From Hawksworthiomyces lignivorus (lineage: Eukaryota > Ascomycota > Sordariomycetes > Ophiostomatales > Ophiostomataceae): a stretch of 64,000 nucleotides of DNA. Within the stretch, counting starts at the first letter, position 1. Every line of letters begins with the position of its first letter. Positions 20,768 through 32,377 of this stretch are shown piece by piece. Both the position numbers and the translations under genes were made by a program. Location of the stretch: contig NTMA01000084.1 of the NCBI GenBank assembly GCA_002917075.1, positions 1-64,000 on the forward strand, written 5' to 3'. Under the pieces are notes generated by a model. That model worked only from the letters and a program-made list of their open reading frames with translations. It ran no database searches and was not told where the DNA came from.

Positions 20768-20994
20768 GGCACCCAAAGAGATTAACGCAGAAACATGTTT
20801 GTGCTAATGTTCCAGCACTTGATAATATTGAGCACTTCGTCAAATTTTACATTCGTCAGGTAAAAAGTGGTCAAGCAAGACCTCTATATACTCAGTACGA
20901 AGCAAGCTTTAAGGTTGTGTTTGGCGTTGAGCATGTGCAGTATAAGAGCCTGATCAAGGAACTAAAATCTTTAGATGAAGATGGCAGAATATAG
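20755..20994 (+). pseudogene. Out-of-frame coding-like tail after the TPR stop
   Basis: Immediately after the NLR stop, another + frame, shifted relative to the TPR frame, stays open for about 80 codons to a TAG at 20992. It begins with a TPR-like GHPKRL and ends in a charged helical stretch (SLIKELKSLDEDGRI). The last TPR unit before it is short (QGWLMYDRVL). It looks like the original C-terminus, displaced by a deletion or frameshift. No start codon or clean splice join was found. It is low-confidence and not assignable to a family. Confidence 0.35.
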
Positions 20995-21287
20995 TATTAT
21001 TGCTATTTTTCTTGTGGCTGTAACCATCATATACGACCTAGGGGTCGAGGTTGATTTACATTTTTTCATGGCAATTAGACAATTCCTTCGCGATGGATCC
21101 AGATGGCTGACATGACACGATTTTGTGAGAGCATGATTGCTACTGGGAACATAGACAGCTCCATGAATTCTCTGCATGGAATAAATAGTATTGACATCGT
21201 CAGAGGTTCTCTTTCGTTCCTATTCCTCTGCTCCTCCTTGCTCTCTCGAACCTTGGCAGCCCTATATGCCATGCTTCTGGGTATTCC
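20995..21287. other. Short gap between NLR and HET gene 3' ends
   Basis: No coding signal. It lies between converging genes and probably contains both 3' ends. Confidence 0.5.
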
Positions 21288-23676
21288 TCATCGGATCTTA
21301 ATATTGTCTCGCTTCTGCAGCATGGCCGCGTACTCCTCCGTTTCGATAAAAGCCGGTTCGACGTTCCACTGCACCACGGAGCGCCGCGCGGGGATTGCCA
21401 GGCTGTCCTGCGGCTTCCCGCTGTCGCCGCCGCCGTCGTCGTTGGTCAGCATGAGCAGGTACAGGACGTGGCGGTGGCGGCCGTTGCCCATGTCGCGCTT
21501 CATGCGCTGCACGACGACAAAGTCGAAGACGCCGGACGGCAGCGTGGTGGGATGGCGCTCGTTGTTCTCGGTCAGCATGCCGATGGGCTGGTCGCCGAAT
21601 TTGCCGGCGGCGGCGGCTCCTCCGGGCAGGTAAGCCTCGCTGAAGGGGGCGGTGCGGATCTCAAAGGTGACGGCGTAGCCGGCCAGCGCCAGTACGTGGT
21701 CGTCGGCGTCGAGGTCGGCGGCGCCGACGACGGCAACGTCCAGGTCGTAGGTGATGCGGCGCGCCAGCAGGTCGGCACGCTCGTCGTCCGGGCGGTCGGC
21801 CAGCGGCAGGATGCTGTCGACGACGCTGTAGCCGGCGGGGCCCTCCCAGCCGACAAAGGACCAGGAGGGGAAATCCGGGCGGCGGCGGGGCGGGGGCCGG
21901 CGCATGCCGCTGTAGCTAGCCTCGTGGGTCCACAGCAGGGCCAGCGGGCAGTCGCGCAGCGGCAGGCCCCAGGAGAAGCTGCGCAGGCCGGAGGTGCGGG
22001 CCAGGTAGCTCAGCAGACCCAGACAGGCGTTGAGCGCGTCGGTGTCGCTGGTCATGCGGCGCGCCGTGTAGTCGCCGACGGTGAAGACGAAGAAGGACGC
22101 GGCCATCTGCCGCTGCGCGCGGTCGCTGGGGCTGTCGGCACCGGCTGTGGCCTTTTGCCGCTGGATCTGGAGGCACCAGAGAAGAAAATAATAGTCAGCA
22201 TCAGGCTGAGCAAGTTCGGTGCGAAGGGGGTTATAAACCAAAAAAAAAAAAATCAGACCCAACACGTACCGCTTTGAAGTACTCGACGGTGGGGCTCCGC
22301 TCGGTCGATAGCTGGTCCAGGAGGCCGTCCGGGTCCAGCGACTCGTCGACGGTCTCCTCGAGCCACTGCCACTGGCAGCGGAAGTGGACCTGGTCGCGGC
22401 CGAAGAAGAGGATGCGGTGGCTCAGAAACTCCTCCTGCAGGGTCCAGGCGCGCGTGCGGTGGGTGCAGGTGGGGAACTCCCACTCGGCGATGGCGATGGG
22501 GAAGATGGCGGCGAGCTCGCGGCCGTCGATGACCTCGCGGGCCTGCGGCGCGCGGCTCATACCTACCGAGGAGGAGGAGGCGGCGGCAGCACCGTCGCCG
22601 GCCGCGCCGCGCAGGCCGAACAGCGAGCTGTCGCCGTAGAAGGCGGCCAGCGTGGCGTAGGCGCCCAGGTAGATGCGGTCCATGATGGCCAGTTGCTGGT
22701 GCTTGTAGGGCGAGGGCCGCTGGTCGATGCACACGGCGTCGACCCACAGGTAGCGCAGGCCCAGGCGGCGGGTGACGGCGATGGCGTCCTCGATGGTCGG
22801 CGGCAGCGTGCCGCGCTCCAGCGCGTCGTCCGCCGGCACCACGCGGCCCCACACGTAGCTCAGCGCCAGGTAGCGGCAGCGCGGCGGGCAGGCCACCACG
22901 CGGCGGGCCTCGACGTCGATCATGCGCGTCGTCAGCAGCGCGTCGTCCCAGTCTGGCGCGCAGTCCGGGTGCCGCTCGTCGCACCGCCGCAGCCAGCCCG
23001 CCAGCAGGTCGTAGTCCACGGCGACGTCGCGGGCGCGCGCCGCCAGGCCCAGCTTCTGCGGCGGACCGCCGCCGCCGCCGCTGCCACCGCCGTTGTCGTC
23101 GTTCACTGCGCTGCTTCGGCTCGTCAGCCCAAACGACGTCGCGTACATGTACTGGTAGTCGCGCTCGGCCAGCGCCTCGGCGGCCAGCCGGCCCAGCAGC
23201 GGCTGCGCCATCACCGACAGCGACACGGCGTACCGCTGCGCGATGCCCTCGGCCGACACGTCGCGGCTCCGCAGCGACGTGCCTATGCGGTTGTAGGTGC
23301 GCAGCGGCGTCAGGAGGTAGTCCGCGTCAGGCTCCTCCGCGGCCACAGCCTTGTCCTCGGGCGGGAACACGGCAAACAGCAGCCGGCAGAGCGGGCAGGT
23401 GTCGACGAGCACGACCGCGCGGTAGGGCCCCAGGCTGCGGTGGAATTTATTGTTGTCGATGGCATTCTCGAAATCGCCAGTGAGCTGGTCTTGGATGTCG
23501 TCGCGGAGCAGCAGGTCAAAGATCTTCAAGTCTTTGCATCGCTGGCACAGCTCTCCTCCGGCTTCACCATTCTTCAGGCATGGCGTGTTGCCGCCGGGAG
23601 CATCATTGTTTGGCTCGTTTGGACAGGCTGCTGTCTGATGCCCAGACTGGCGGCATAGCAAGCACAAGTACGCCAT
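21288..23676 (-). CDS. HET-domain protein with N-terminal CCHC zinc knuckle
   Basis: Two exons (23676-22270 and 22166-21288; intron 22167-22269, GTACGT...CCTCCAG) give 761 residues. The HET domain spans roughly residues 270-435: YLALSYVWG, LRYLWVDAVCIDQ, ATLAAFYGD, and TRAWTLQEEFLSHRILFF. The extreme N-terminus reads CLLCRQSGHQTAAC, an exact C-x2-C-x4-H-x4-C zinc-knuckle spacing, followed by a second Cys pair (CQRCKDL) and CPLCRLL. A Gly/Asp/Asn low-complexity loop precedes the HET core. HET proteins trigger incompatibility and cell death in filamentous fungi; a knuckle at the N-terminus could bind RNA, DNA or protein. Domain calls are direct; the nucleic-acid idea is inference. Confidence 0.88.
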
Positions 23677-25223
23677 GACAGTTCACCGTAGACGACAATC
23701 ATGATAGAGTACAGCATGATCTGAAGATGAGGGGAAGGTTTACGAGCTAGCAGTCGTCTTTAGGCACGCATGGGAATCCTTCGAAAGTGGACTCCCCACC
23801 TCTCCATGAGGCATATATGCAGCAGCCCTGTTACATCTGGATTCCTCCATGCTCTCTGCTGACGCGCTACCAGAAGAGCAGCGATGACTCCTCCTGGGAC
23901 GGCTCGCCCTACAGCTTATGTCGAATAAGGTTGATATGTGAGCCTTTGTGGGACCATATCAATCTCCAAAAAAAATATCCACAGGTAGAAATAAGCTCCA
24001 TTGCGAAAAAGGGCTATTAATGAGGAGCTTGGGTGGCACTGCAACCCAGACCTGCGAGATGAAATAGATACAATATTTATTCTTTGCAAGATCTCAGAAG
24101 TTTCATTGAACCCACTACTTCTTTACTGACGCCATGACCCTTGTGCATGTAGTAACATCGTGCTATTTTTATAGTTCAGCCTCTTGGTAAATTTTGCCAC
24201 ACTAGGACCCATGAGGCTGAAAAGAAAACATGGGAATTTTACATCGCGTCTTCTTCTAGGATTAACAGTCAAGTAGATGCATATGTGTTAAAACTACCTT
24301 TCGTTTCACTAATCATTTTTAAATGTCTCAATGGCTTCTGTTTTCTACGTTGAATTTTAGCGAAAGCGTTTCTTAAATTTACCATTTTGATTGTTTTGAT
24401 CTTTTTCTGCTTCTCTTTCTAAGACATTGAAAATTCCCTTCTTTCCTACCACCAAATGACTTCAGACGGCAGAGGCTTTCTCCGCGGGCCGCTGTAGTTC
24501 CAGGGTGAAACAAGACGCAGCTAATCCTATTCATACAAATAAATCGAATCTAGAGACAGAAAAAGGAAAGAAACAGAAAGAGAAGAAAAGGAAGAAAAAG
24601 AAGAAAAGTTTTCTGATGTACAGTATTTATGGCCTAATCAGAAGCCAAAATGCTAGCCCACGCTCGCTACTAGGGCCGGGTGGGCCGTTCGAGCCTTGCG
24701 GCCCGGCACGCTCCGGGCTGAGGAAGCCGAGGCCATACTATCGGACTAGAGCCCGTTACAGCAACAGTCTTAAAGGACTTGAGACAAGAAAATTCGAATT
24801 ACAACATTAACAAAAAGATCACGGTGCTTCTGGGCTCCTTGCCAGCGAGCGGGATACACGTGACAAAGACGAAAAGCGAATCAGAAATCTGTCATTGTGG
24901 CTGCGATGCACAAATTGTACTCCATACCTACGTAGATATCGCCTGTACCTTGGGCGGGGCAGTTGTGCTCCCTGAATGCCACTGCGGCTGATTAGTCCGT
25001 CCTGGTAATTTTTACCATATCTCAGGTACTCCATACCTGCGTTTCGATCCTTCGTTGCGATGGCTGCCTGAAGCCTCTGCTCAGATGGCTGCTGCTAGGA
25101 TGCGAGGCTTCAGGTGGAAAAGTGCAATTTTGAGTATCTTCTCTTTCTATTTTAAGCCGGTATTTTGTTCTGCTTGTATCTTATTACTCACTAGATAGAC
25201 AACACGCAAAATCGCAGAAAGCC
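23677..25223. other. Intergenic gap with a GC-rich patch
   Basis: The gap is mostly AT-rich, with purine runs near 24560-24610. A sharply GC-rich patch at about 24655-24745 has imperfect self-complementarity (GGGCCG / CGGCCC) and stands out, perhaps as a mobile-element remnant. No open gene is seen. Confidence 0.45.
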
Positions 25224-27008
25224 ATGGCGGGGAGAATAGGGATCTTGGGTCTCGTAGACTCTATCAAGGACACTATTAGCATTATCATCTCTCTGAAAAA
25301 TTGTATAGAGGCAGCGCAGAATCAGGTTCAGGACGAGCGAGACCTGCGGCTGAGGTTTGAGGCTGACTCCCTCGCCCTCAAGGAGCTCCTGGTCGCGCTC
25401 AAGAACGTGGAGACAGTCGCGGCGCAGAATGTCTCTGAAGAGGAAGAAAAGCTCTTTTCTGACATGGCCGCCCATCTCGACGACTTGCGCTCTCGTCTCA
25501 TGACACGGATGGCCAAGATCAGCAGTCCGTCTGGCTCAGACGCCTCCTCGGCGGACGCTTCCGGCAAGTTGTTACGCATCACTTCGCGCGTGGCGTGGGT
25601 GCTGTGGCGCCGGCAGGACCTCGAGAAGCTCGAAGAGTCGTTGCGAAACTGGATTGGGAGGCTTGAAATTATCATCTCGGTCGTCCAGAGCCGCAGCCTC
25701 GGCTTTGACGATGTTTCCAAAATGGCGGCGGCCATGGCCGCTCTGCCAGGTCTGCAGACTTTCGATCGAATCAGCCTCAAGATCAAAGATTACGGCCGTC
25801 TTGCTGCTCAGCAAGTCGACGAGGGCACGTTGCTAAAGCCATTCCAAACTATCGAGTGTCTCGACCGCCGGTCTCGCCGCTACCCCGCGAACTACCGCTC
25901 TCCTGTTGTGATGGGCTCCGGCGGCGGCAGCGGGCAGGCAGCACAGACCCCGCAGCCTGTCGTGGTCGAATATACGGCACACGCCTACACCGAGAACGAC
26001 TCTGCCGAGACGGTCCACTACATCGGCGACGCCACCCGCGACCTAGCCAAGATGCTGTTTCACAGCGATCCTAATCGCACCGGAATCTTGCGGTGCATCG
26101 GATACACGCACGACGAAGCACAGCGATCATTTGGTCTGCTGTACGAGCTGCCTCCCGACGCCATACAGGCACCCGCAGATGCGGCAGGCGGCTCCGGCGC
26201 ACCATGGACAGTCCAGTCGCTGCGAGACTTGTACCGGCGCCAGCCAGCTTTTTCGCTGACGGAACGCGTGACGCTGTGCTGCGACGTGGCCAAAGCGGTG
26301 CTGTACGTGCACCTCCTTGGGTGGGTGCACAAGAGCGTGCGGCCGGACAACATTCTATTCTTCTCCAAACCGGAAAGTTCAGCCATGCAACCGGGCTCGT
26401 CAGCGGAGGCTGTGCAAGGCAGCGGCAGCGGCAGCGGCAGTAGTAGTAGCAGAGGCAGCGGCAGTGGCGGTAGCAGGAAAAGCGGAAGCGGAAGCGCAAG
26501 CGCAAGCGGGAGGAAGGTTGAGTTCCAAACGGCGCTCCCGCGATGCTATCTCGCTGGGTTCGAGTACGCGCGCAGCACCAAGGTGGCATCGGACCGCCGC
26601 AGCGACGGCGACTGGCAGCACAACGTGTATCGGCACCCTCGGCGCCAGGGCGTGGCGAGCAACAGCGAGTACACCATGGCCTATGACATCTACTCGCTCG
26701 GCGTCGTCTGCCTCGAGGTGGGCATGTGGGGCCGTGACCGAGGCACTGTGCCCCCCTACGGTGATCGGACACGGTTCAAGACCATGGGCCCAGATGCCGT
26801 CAAGGCCGAGCTCATACGGATCCTAGACGGCCGCCCCGCAGAAGGTAGCGAAGGCGCTGGCGGGAGTCGGTTGGCAGAGTTCATGGGCGACAAGTTTGCC
26901 GAAGTCGTCCGGTACTGCCTGACCATCGGTACCGGGGACGACGTATCGAGCGTCCGGTACATTCAAGAGGTTTGGCTCAAGTTGGACGAGATCCGGTGCG
27001 CGTTATAG
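25224..27008 (+). CDS. Four-helix-bundle (HeLo-like) pseudokinase, MLKL-like architecture
   Basis: 594 residues, no intron. The N-terminal 190 residues are predicted helical and begin with a hydrophobic glycine-containing segment (IGILGLVDSIKDTIS), as in fungal HeLo/HET-S-N-like membrane-acting domains. The C-terminal half is a kinase fold with all three catalytic signatures lost: the beta3 lysine region reads VVVEYTA, the catalytic loop reads HKSVRPDN (Asp to Ser), and DFG is GFE (CYLAGFEYAR). A Ser/Gly repeat (about residues 395-430) is inserted between the last two. The ending resembles a kinase C-lobe (YDIYSLGVVCLEVG). MLKL, the necroptosis executioner, has the same order of a four-helix bundle and a pseudokinase, and its bundle is regarded as related to HeLo domains. 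It is tail-to-tail (105 bp) with a kinase-ankyrin gene. Function is inferred. Confidence 0.8.
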   Translation: MAGRIGILGLVDSIKDTISIIISLKNCIEAAQNQVQDERDLRLRFEADSLALKELLVALKNVETVAAQNVSEEEEKLFSDMAAHLDDLRSRLMTRMAKISSPSGSDASSADASGKLLRITSRVAWVLWRRQDLEKLEESLRNWIGRLEIIISVVQSRSLGFDDVSKMAAAMAALPGLQTFDRISLKIKDYGRLAAQQVDEGTLLKPFQTIECLDRRSRRYPANYRSPVVMGSGGGSGQAAQTPQPVVVEYTAHAYTENDSAETVHYIGDATRDLAKMLFHSDPNRTGILRCIGYTHDEAQRSFGLLYELPPDAIQAPADAAGGSGAPWTVQSLRDLYRRQPAFSLTERVTLCCDVAKAVLYVHLLGWVHKSVRPDNILFFSKPESSAMQPGSSAEAVQGSGSGSGSSSSRGSGSGGSRKSGSGSASASGRKVEFQTALPRCYLAGFEYARSTKVASDRRSDGDWQHNVYRHPRRQGVASNSEYTMAYDIYSLGVVCLEVGMWGRDRGTVPPYGDRTRFKTMGPDAVKAELIRILDGRPAEGSEGAGGSRLAEFMGDKFAEVVRYCLTIGTGDDVSSVRYIQEVWLKLDEIRCAL

Positions 27009-27113
27009 ATTTGGGGTCTCAAACCCAGGTCGACTACCTATGTCAATTAAACAAAGCAAGAATCTTTTCATTTGTTCCCAGTATGCCATCGCCTCTGCTT
27101 CAAGCATTGTAGC

Positions 27114-30100
27114 TCAGGTTTGCTCCTCTCCATTGTGCGGCTCGTCCAATCTCGCCTTGAAAATGCGTTTCCTCCCTTTAACCACGGCCCCTACATTGTC
27201 CATAACGACATCGATTCTCTCCTGCTCGTCCGCCTCCAACTTGTCAATGGCAGATCTCCACTGTTGGCGGCTCCTATCCTCGTCGTTTTCCCCCACTCTA
27301 GTGTGGCGCTTGAGCAACTGAATCACATCGATATGGTCCAGCGCACGCGCAATGCACAGTGGTGTTAGTTCTGCCTTCGTCTCGAGATCGACATCCGCAC
27401 CCATCTCAATCAAATATTGCGCCACATTCGCATCTCCAGCCCTGACAGCTTCATGGAGCGGCGTACAGCCCGCGACATCGCCCTTGTTCACGAGCCCTGT
27501 CAGGATCTCGGCCGGGAGGAGCTGCAGGTGGGCTCGGACCTCCGCATCTGTGCTCCTGGTCATGCTGTGCACAAAGGTTCGCCCGTGCACATCCACGACG
27601 CCGGCAAGGGTGGGCAGTAAGCTCTGCTTGATGACCTCGCCGAAGACGTAGCTGAAAATTTCCCTGTCGCCCGGTTCGCGGGCTGCCCGGTGAAGGATGC
27701 TTTCGCGCAGCACGCTCTGGCGGGTCAGGGAGCATCCGCGTGCCACAAGATGTCTGCAGAACTCCGCGCCTCGCTCCCGTCCTCGCACGCCAACGGCGTG
27801 CATCAGCGGCGTCAAGCCCTGAACGTCGGGCTGGTCGATATCACGGTCGGCGAGGTTCTCCAGGCAGAATTCTAGGTACTCAAGTTCGCATGCCTTCATC
27901 GCCGCGGCATGGTGAAGCGGGGTCATGAACTCGACGTCTTGGATCTCAAGATTGGCGTGGAAGTCCTGGACGAGCGCCCGGATGACGGGCAGGCAGCCTG
28001 GCCTCGCCATGCAGTGGTGGAGAGCCGTTTTCCCCAGGGCGTCCTGCGCATCGAAGTCGGTAAGGCCGTGGCTCGCAAGGAGCCGGAGCATGCAGAGTCT
28101 TGTCTCTGTCACCGTCTCGAGGGGCACATCCGAAAAGTCGAAGCCGACTCTGGCGCGGGGGTACTTATACGTGGGTCTCGAGATGGCCGTGCACGCGAGC
28201 TGCAGTGGTGTCTGTCGAAGTTCGTCGTCCGTCCTGAGATTGACATCGGCGCCGTGATGCAGGAGCACGGCGAGGTACAGCGGCCGCAAATTACACGCAG
28301 TGTGGATGGGGGCAAGGCGTATATCGACGCCTGCAGAAGAGAATGTCTGCCACACGTCCTGAGAACAGCCGTACTCGAGCAGGGCCTGGAGGCAGGAGAT
28401 TTTGTCCCCAAGAATTGAAGCGAAAATGGGAGTCCCGTCAAGCTCGGGTTCGGGATCGACTTCATCGAAGAAGGAAAAACGACCGTCTAAGAGCTCCTTT
28501 AAAGACGGACAGTCTCTCGTTTCATCGGGCAAGAAAGCCCACTCCTGCTCTAGAGCATCTCGAAGATAGACCAGCAGTGATATCGCTGCTCTTCCAGTCA
28601 TATTCGCCAAGTATCTTATCACTCGAGCACTTAACATGTGCTTGTGCTCAGCTCCGGCATTGAGAAGAGCCAGTACTGTCTGTTTAGAGTTGTGGATGGC
28701 GGCTATTGTAAGCGGCGTCATGTTCTCAGCGTTGAACAGGTTGACATCAACTTTATACTCGTTGACCAAGAGCATAATAATCTCGGTTCGACCGAGCTCT
28801 GCAGCAATATGGATAAGTGCGTCTCCATTTGTGAACCGGACGTCCAGCACGCCTTTGTTTATTTCCACGACTTCGCGAAGATTACCAGCATCATCCCCCA
28901 CCACGGCTCTGAGAGCTTCTTGTGCCGGAACTGAAGGGGGCGGATCCGTTTCATTAATCCAAGAAGAGCAGTCACCAGTAAAGACGTATTCTTCGAATGC
29001 ACTTACGCCTTCTACTAACTCATCCAGAAGGTCATGTGAATCCAGCACGTGAAAACAAAGTTCTTCGAGCTGTGTGAGAAAGTCCTCTAGTCCACGCATC
29101 GGAGTCAAGAGGATTTCTAGTGCCCATCTATTAAGTTGTCGTATCGTAGGCGCGTTTTCGTTGTTGGCGAAGTGATCAGGCCCCAGTTTTACGCACAGTG
29201 CGCGGGCAGCTTGCGATCCTAACTGCGCCGCTTCAAGATAATAATCTAGGAACCTAGGGACGTCATTTGCGGCTAGTGATGCTAGGGCGAGCAGGCAGGG
29301 AATCTTCTCGTCGCTGGAGGTGCTGTGGCGGAGTCGGTCTTCGTACTCTTCTTTCAGAAAGCCCTGCAGCGGCTCCGGAATAGCCTCGAGGTTGTCTGGC
29401 GAGAGTGACTAGGTACGCAGTGCCGCCAGAATGTCAGCGCTGTGTTTGACCAGGCAGCAAATACTGCTAGCTCACTGCTAAAATACTCACCATGCCTTCG
29501 CTTGGTCCCTTGCGAATACGCGGCAGATAGTGAAAGCGCCAATTGAGTGGTGACCGCTCTGGAGATTTCCAGTAAAAGGAACTGGAAGTATCATATGTTA
29601 GCTCTCCACTGCGTTTCACATACTTTGACCTATATATATATTAACATACGTTATTGCCCATATCTCCAGTTCATCCAAGCGCTCAAGCACGTAATCCCAA
29701 GTGGCCGAACCAAAAACATCACGAATGTTTCTGCCAGCCTTTCTACAGTCATTTGTGAGCATGGAAAGCAGTAATAAAATACAGGGCGAGGAGCCTACTC
29801 ATTGCTAAGAAACATGGAGAGATTATCTAGCAGACGGTGTTGGTCCCGTTTTTGTGGCTCGGCGTGGACGAACAGAGTGACAGCCAAAGCCATCGCGAAC
29901 GGACGGCAGTCGAGAACCTTTGTCATGCGGATACCGAAGTTTGGCTCAGGATGTGGTTTCGTCGTGAGAAAACCCATTTCCAGCTTTTTCATCAGTATAA
30001 ATCACAACAGACGTGTTAGAGAACTTTACATACATCACCGATTTTCGTAAGATGCCGGTAGGCAAATAGCCTCTGCTTGAAGCTGTCAGAATCAGTAGCC

Positions 30101-31137
30101 GGTGGCAGAGACCTCATGTAATCGACGGCCTCTTGTTTTCCTATGTGTGCCCGTTGCTTGCTTAGCCTCTCTTTGATAAGAAAGCCCATGCCCTTCCAGT
30201 TCATTTTGCCTAGGCGCAGGTTCTCCCTCTGCTCTTCGCTCAACCGACCGTATGGCGCCGATCCAAATAAAATATAATAACCAAGGAGGCCGAACGAGAA
30301 GTAGTCTCTAAACTTGGATTGGTAGTGCAAGTGATTATGGTCGTAGACTTCAGGAGCGTTCCAGTATTCTGTACCAGGCAAATCATATCGCATGCCTATT
30401 TCTTGTGCATCTGCCGGTCGGCTGCCACCGAAGTCAGATAGTTTTGCGATAAGCTTTCCGCTACTGTGGTCCTCGAAGATTAAGATGTTAGCTGGTTTGA
30501 TGTCCCCGTGCACGATTCCAACGGCGTGAACTGCGGATAAAGCGTTTGCCACGTCGCACCATAGAGACACCTTTGTCTCTGTAGAAATATCAGCGCCTTT
30601 TCTCATTTCATGCTCGTAAAACGACTCGAGCGTGGGGTGGTCCGGATGTGCTTCTTGGAGTATCATAATGGGCTTGAAAAATGGGCCACTCGTGTTATTG
30701 TTGGGCAAGTTAGTGACCTCGAGGAACGAAACCCCGAGAAGCTTAACGATATTCGGGTTACTGCGAAGAAGATCATTTGAGAGGAGGCGTAATTCGAGAG
30801 AGAACACGGCCAGCTGTTGCATCCAGTCGTCTGCAAACGGACCGAGTTCTGAGCCGCCCCGAGGCAGTGGAATATCAATGAATTTAACTGCTAGCGACAA
30901 GTTTCCGAATACCTTGGGACACAAGCCACGAAACACCGTCATGAGCGCTCCAGAGCCCAGTTTCGTATCGGTAATCTGGAGTGCTGCAAAAGGGACCACG
31001 GTGATGTTGGCATCCGTCACGTACTCGATTAATGAGACGTAATCAATGAATGGATAGGCGCTTGCACTGCTCCTCGTGGCATAGTCATGGAATCCCGACG
31101 AGGAGCGCCCGCTGTAGATTGATAGATTTGACGCCAT
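27114..31137 (-). CDS. Kinase-ankyrin repeat fusion protein, five exons
   Basis: Exons reading leftward: 31137-30034, 29983-29799, 29742-29650, 29581-29491 and 29408-27114, giving 1255 residues. All four introns (50-82 bp) have GT...AG ends, and the joins keep one frame. N-terminal kinase: loop LGSGALMTVF, AVKFID (lysine), HGDIKPAN (catalytic Asp, Lys and Asn present; Gly replaces the Arg of HRD, so non-RD), LSDFGGSR and NAPEV. All catalytic residues are intact, so activity is predicted. A middle helical segment (about 370-590) has solenoid-like features, and ankyrin repeats fill about 590-1190 (TPLHHAAA, TPLHEAV and similar). RIPK4/ANKK1 share the kinase-ankyrin order. An upstream ATG at 31239 is possible. 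The neighbouring HeLo-like pseudokinase is a candidate substrate or partner (inference). Confidence 0.82.
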
Positions 31138-32377
31138 ATTTTGTTTTGGCTTAGAGCTGTGTGCTATTAAACCCCAGCTCGATGGCTTTTGATGCTGGCT
31201 GACTTGAGTGTCGGTGACGAAGCACACTTTTACACGCAAACTTGTAGTTAGACGGAGACAAGAATAATATCGCTTGGATCGTCGACTGTTGTATGTAGAA
31301 GGAAATCATTGTCTGAGATCCATCCGCGGGCAAGGGTCTTCTGCTAAAAGCCGACCCAAGTGGCTGTACTGTGATTGGCATATGCAGAATCTTGTGTTTG
31401 CCCGACTTCTATGATCGTTTATAACGCGTACGGAGTACACATGAGTGAGGGTCTGGGCCGCGCAGAATTACGAGGCGTACTGGCCAATGAGCCTGCTTTA
31501 CCTAAAAAAGAAGAAGAAAGAAACACGCACACATTTGCGAACCGGTCCTAACACCCACATTGGCATCCTTTTTCTCATCGTTGGCGGTATCCAAAACGGG
31601 ATGACGTTCGAAGAAAGGCCCTTCATAGAACCGTCCATATCGGCCAGCCTTGTGGAGGAGTCGATCATCAGGTACAGTAACTAACTATAGTGACATCGGC
31701 TATATGCGTAGCGTTGGTACTAGTATCCCGCCTCCAAAGGCACAGTTCCACGGCCCAAAGCGGCTGAAGCCGAAAAAACCGCTGAGACGCTGTTAAGAGT
31801 GGACAAACGAAACAATCAATGCGTTGATTTCCAATGGCATACCGTAACCTTAACAGCGACAGACAGCTCTGGCACAACGAAGTACTAGAATTGAAGCCCC
31901 GAGGACAACATCTGGTATTTCATGTGTAACGAGATAGTAGTGTGAAGTGGTCTAGAGTGTAAGAGTAGGAGTTGGGCTTAGTTGATCTTGTACTCCTGTT
32001 TCTTGAGTGTAGCCGGAGTAAGTAATGCTGTGTCTAATATCTAAAGTACGTATCTAAAGTACGTTTTTTAGCACTCATTTGTAAACTGTTTGTTCTGTTG
32101 TCAAGCTTCAGTCACGTACCAGTTTCAGTTGGGGAACAGCAGAATTACATCGATGATTCTAAATGGAAACGGTTTCGTCGTTCGTTGTTTAGTAACTTAA
32201 TTTTTTATCATTTCCTACTCTCTTCTTTCAGGCTCTGACTCTAATAGACTAACGTGCAAAAAAAAGTTGCATGGAGAGAGAAAAAAGCGCCCTTGTTCTA
32301 TCCCAGCTCTCTCACGGAACCGTCTCCGGCATCCCTTCCCGCTGCTGCACCTCTCCCGAGCATCCGCACCCTGCGCA
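31138..32377. other. Intergenic gap
   Basis: The gap is AT-rich. One TACGGAGTA copy lies at 31429-31437, and a tandem ATCTAAAGTACGT pair near 32038-32065. No gene is seen. Confidence 0.5.

Noticed and set aside
24655..24745. GC-rich self-complementary patch considered as a tRNA or SINE
   Set aside because: No cloverleaf or intact A/B box could be fitted; left as an unexplained patch.
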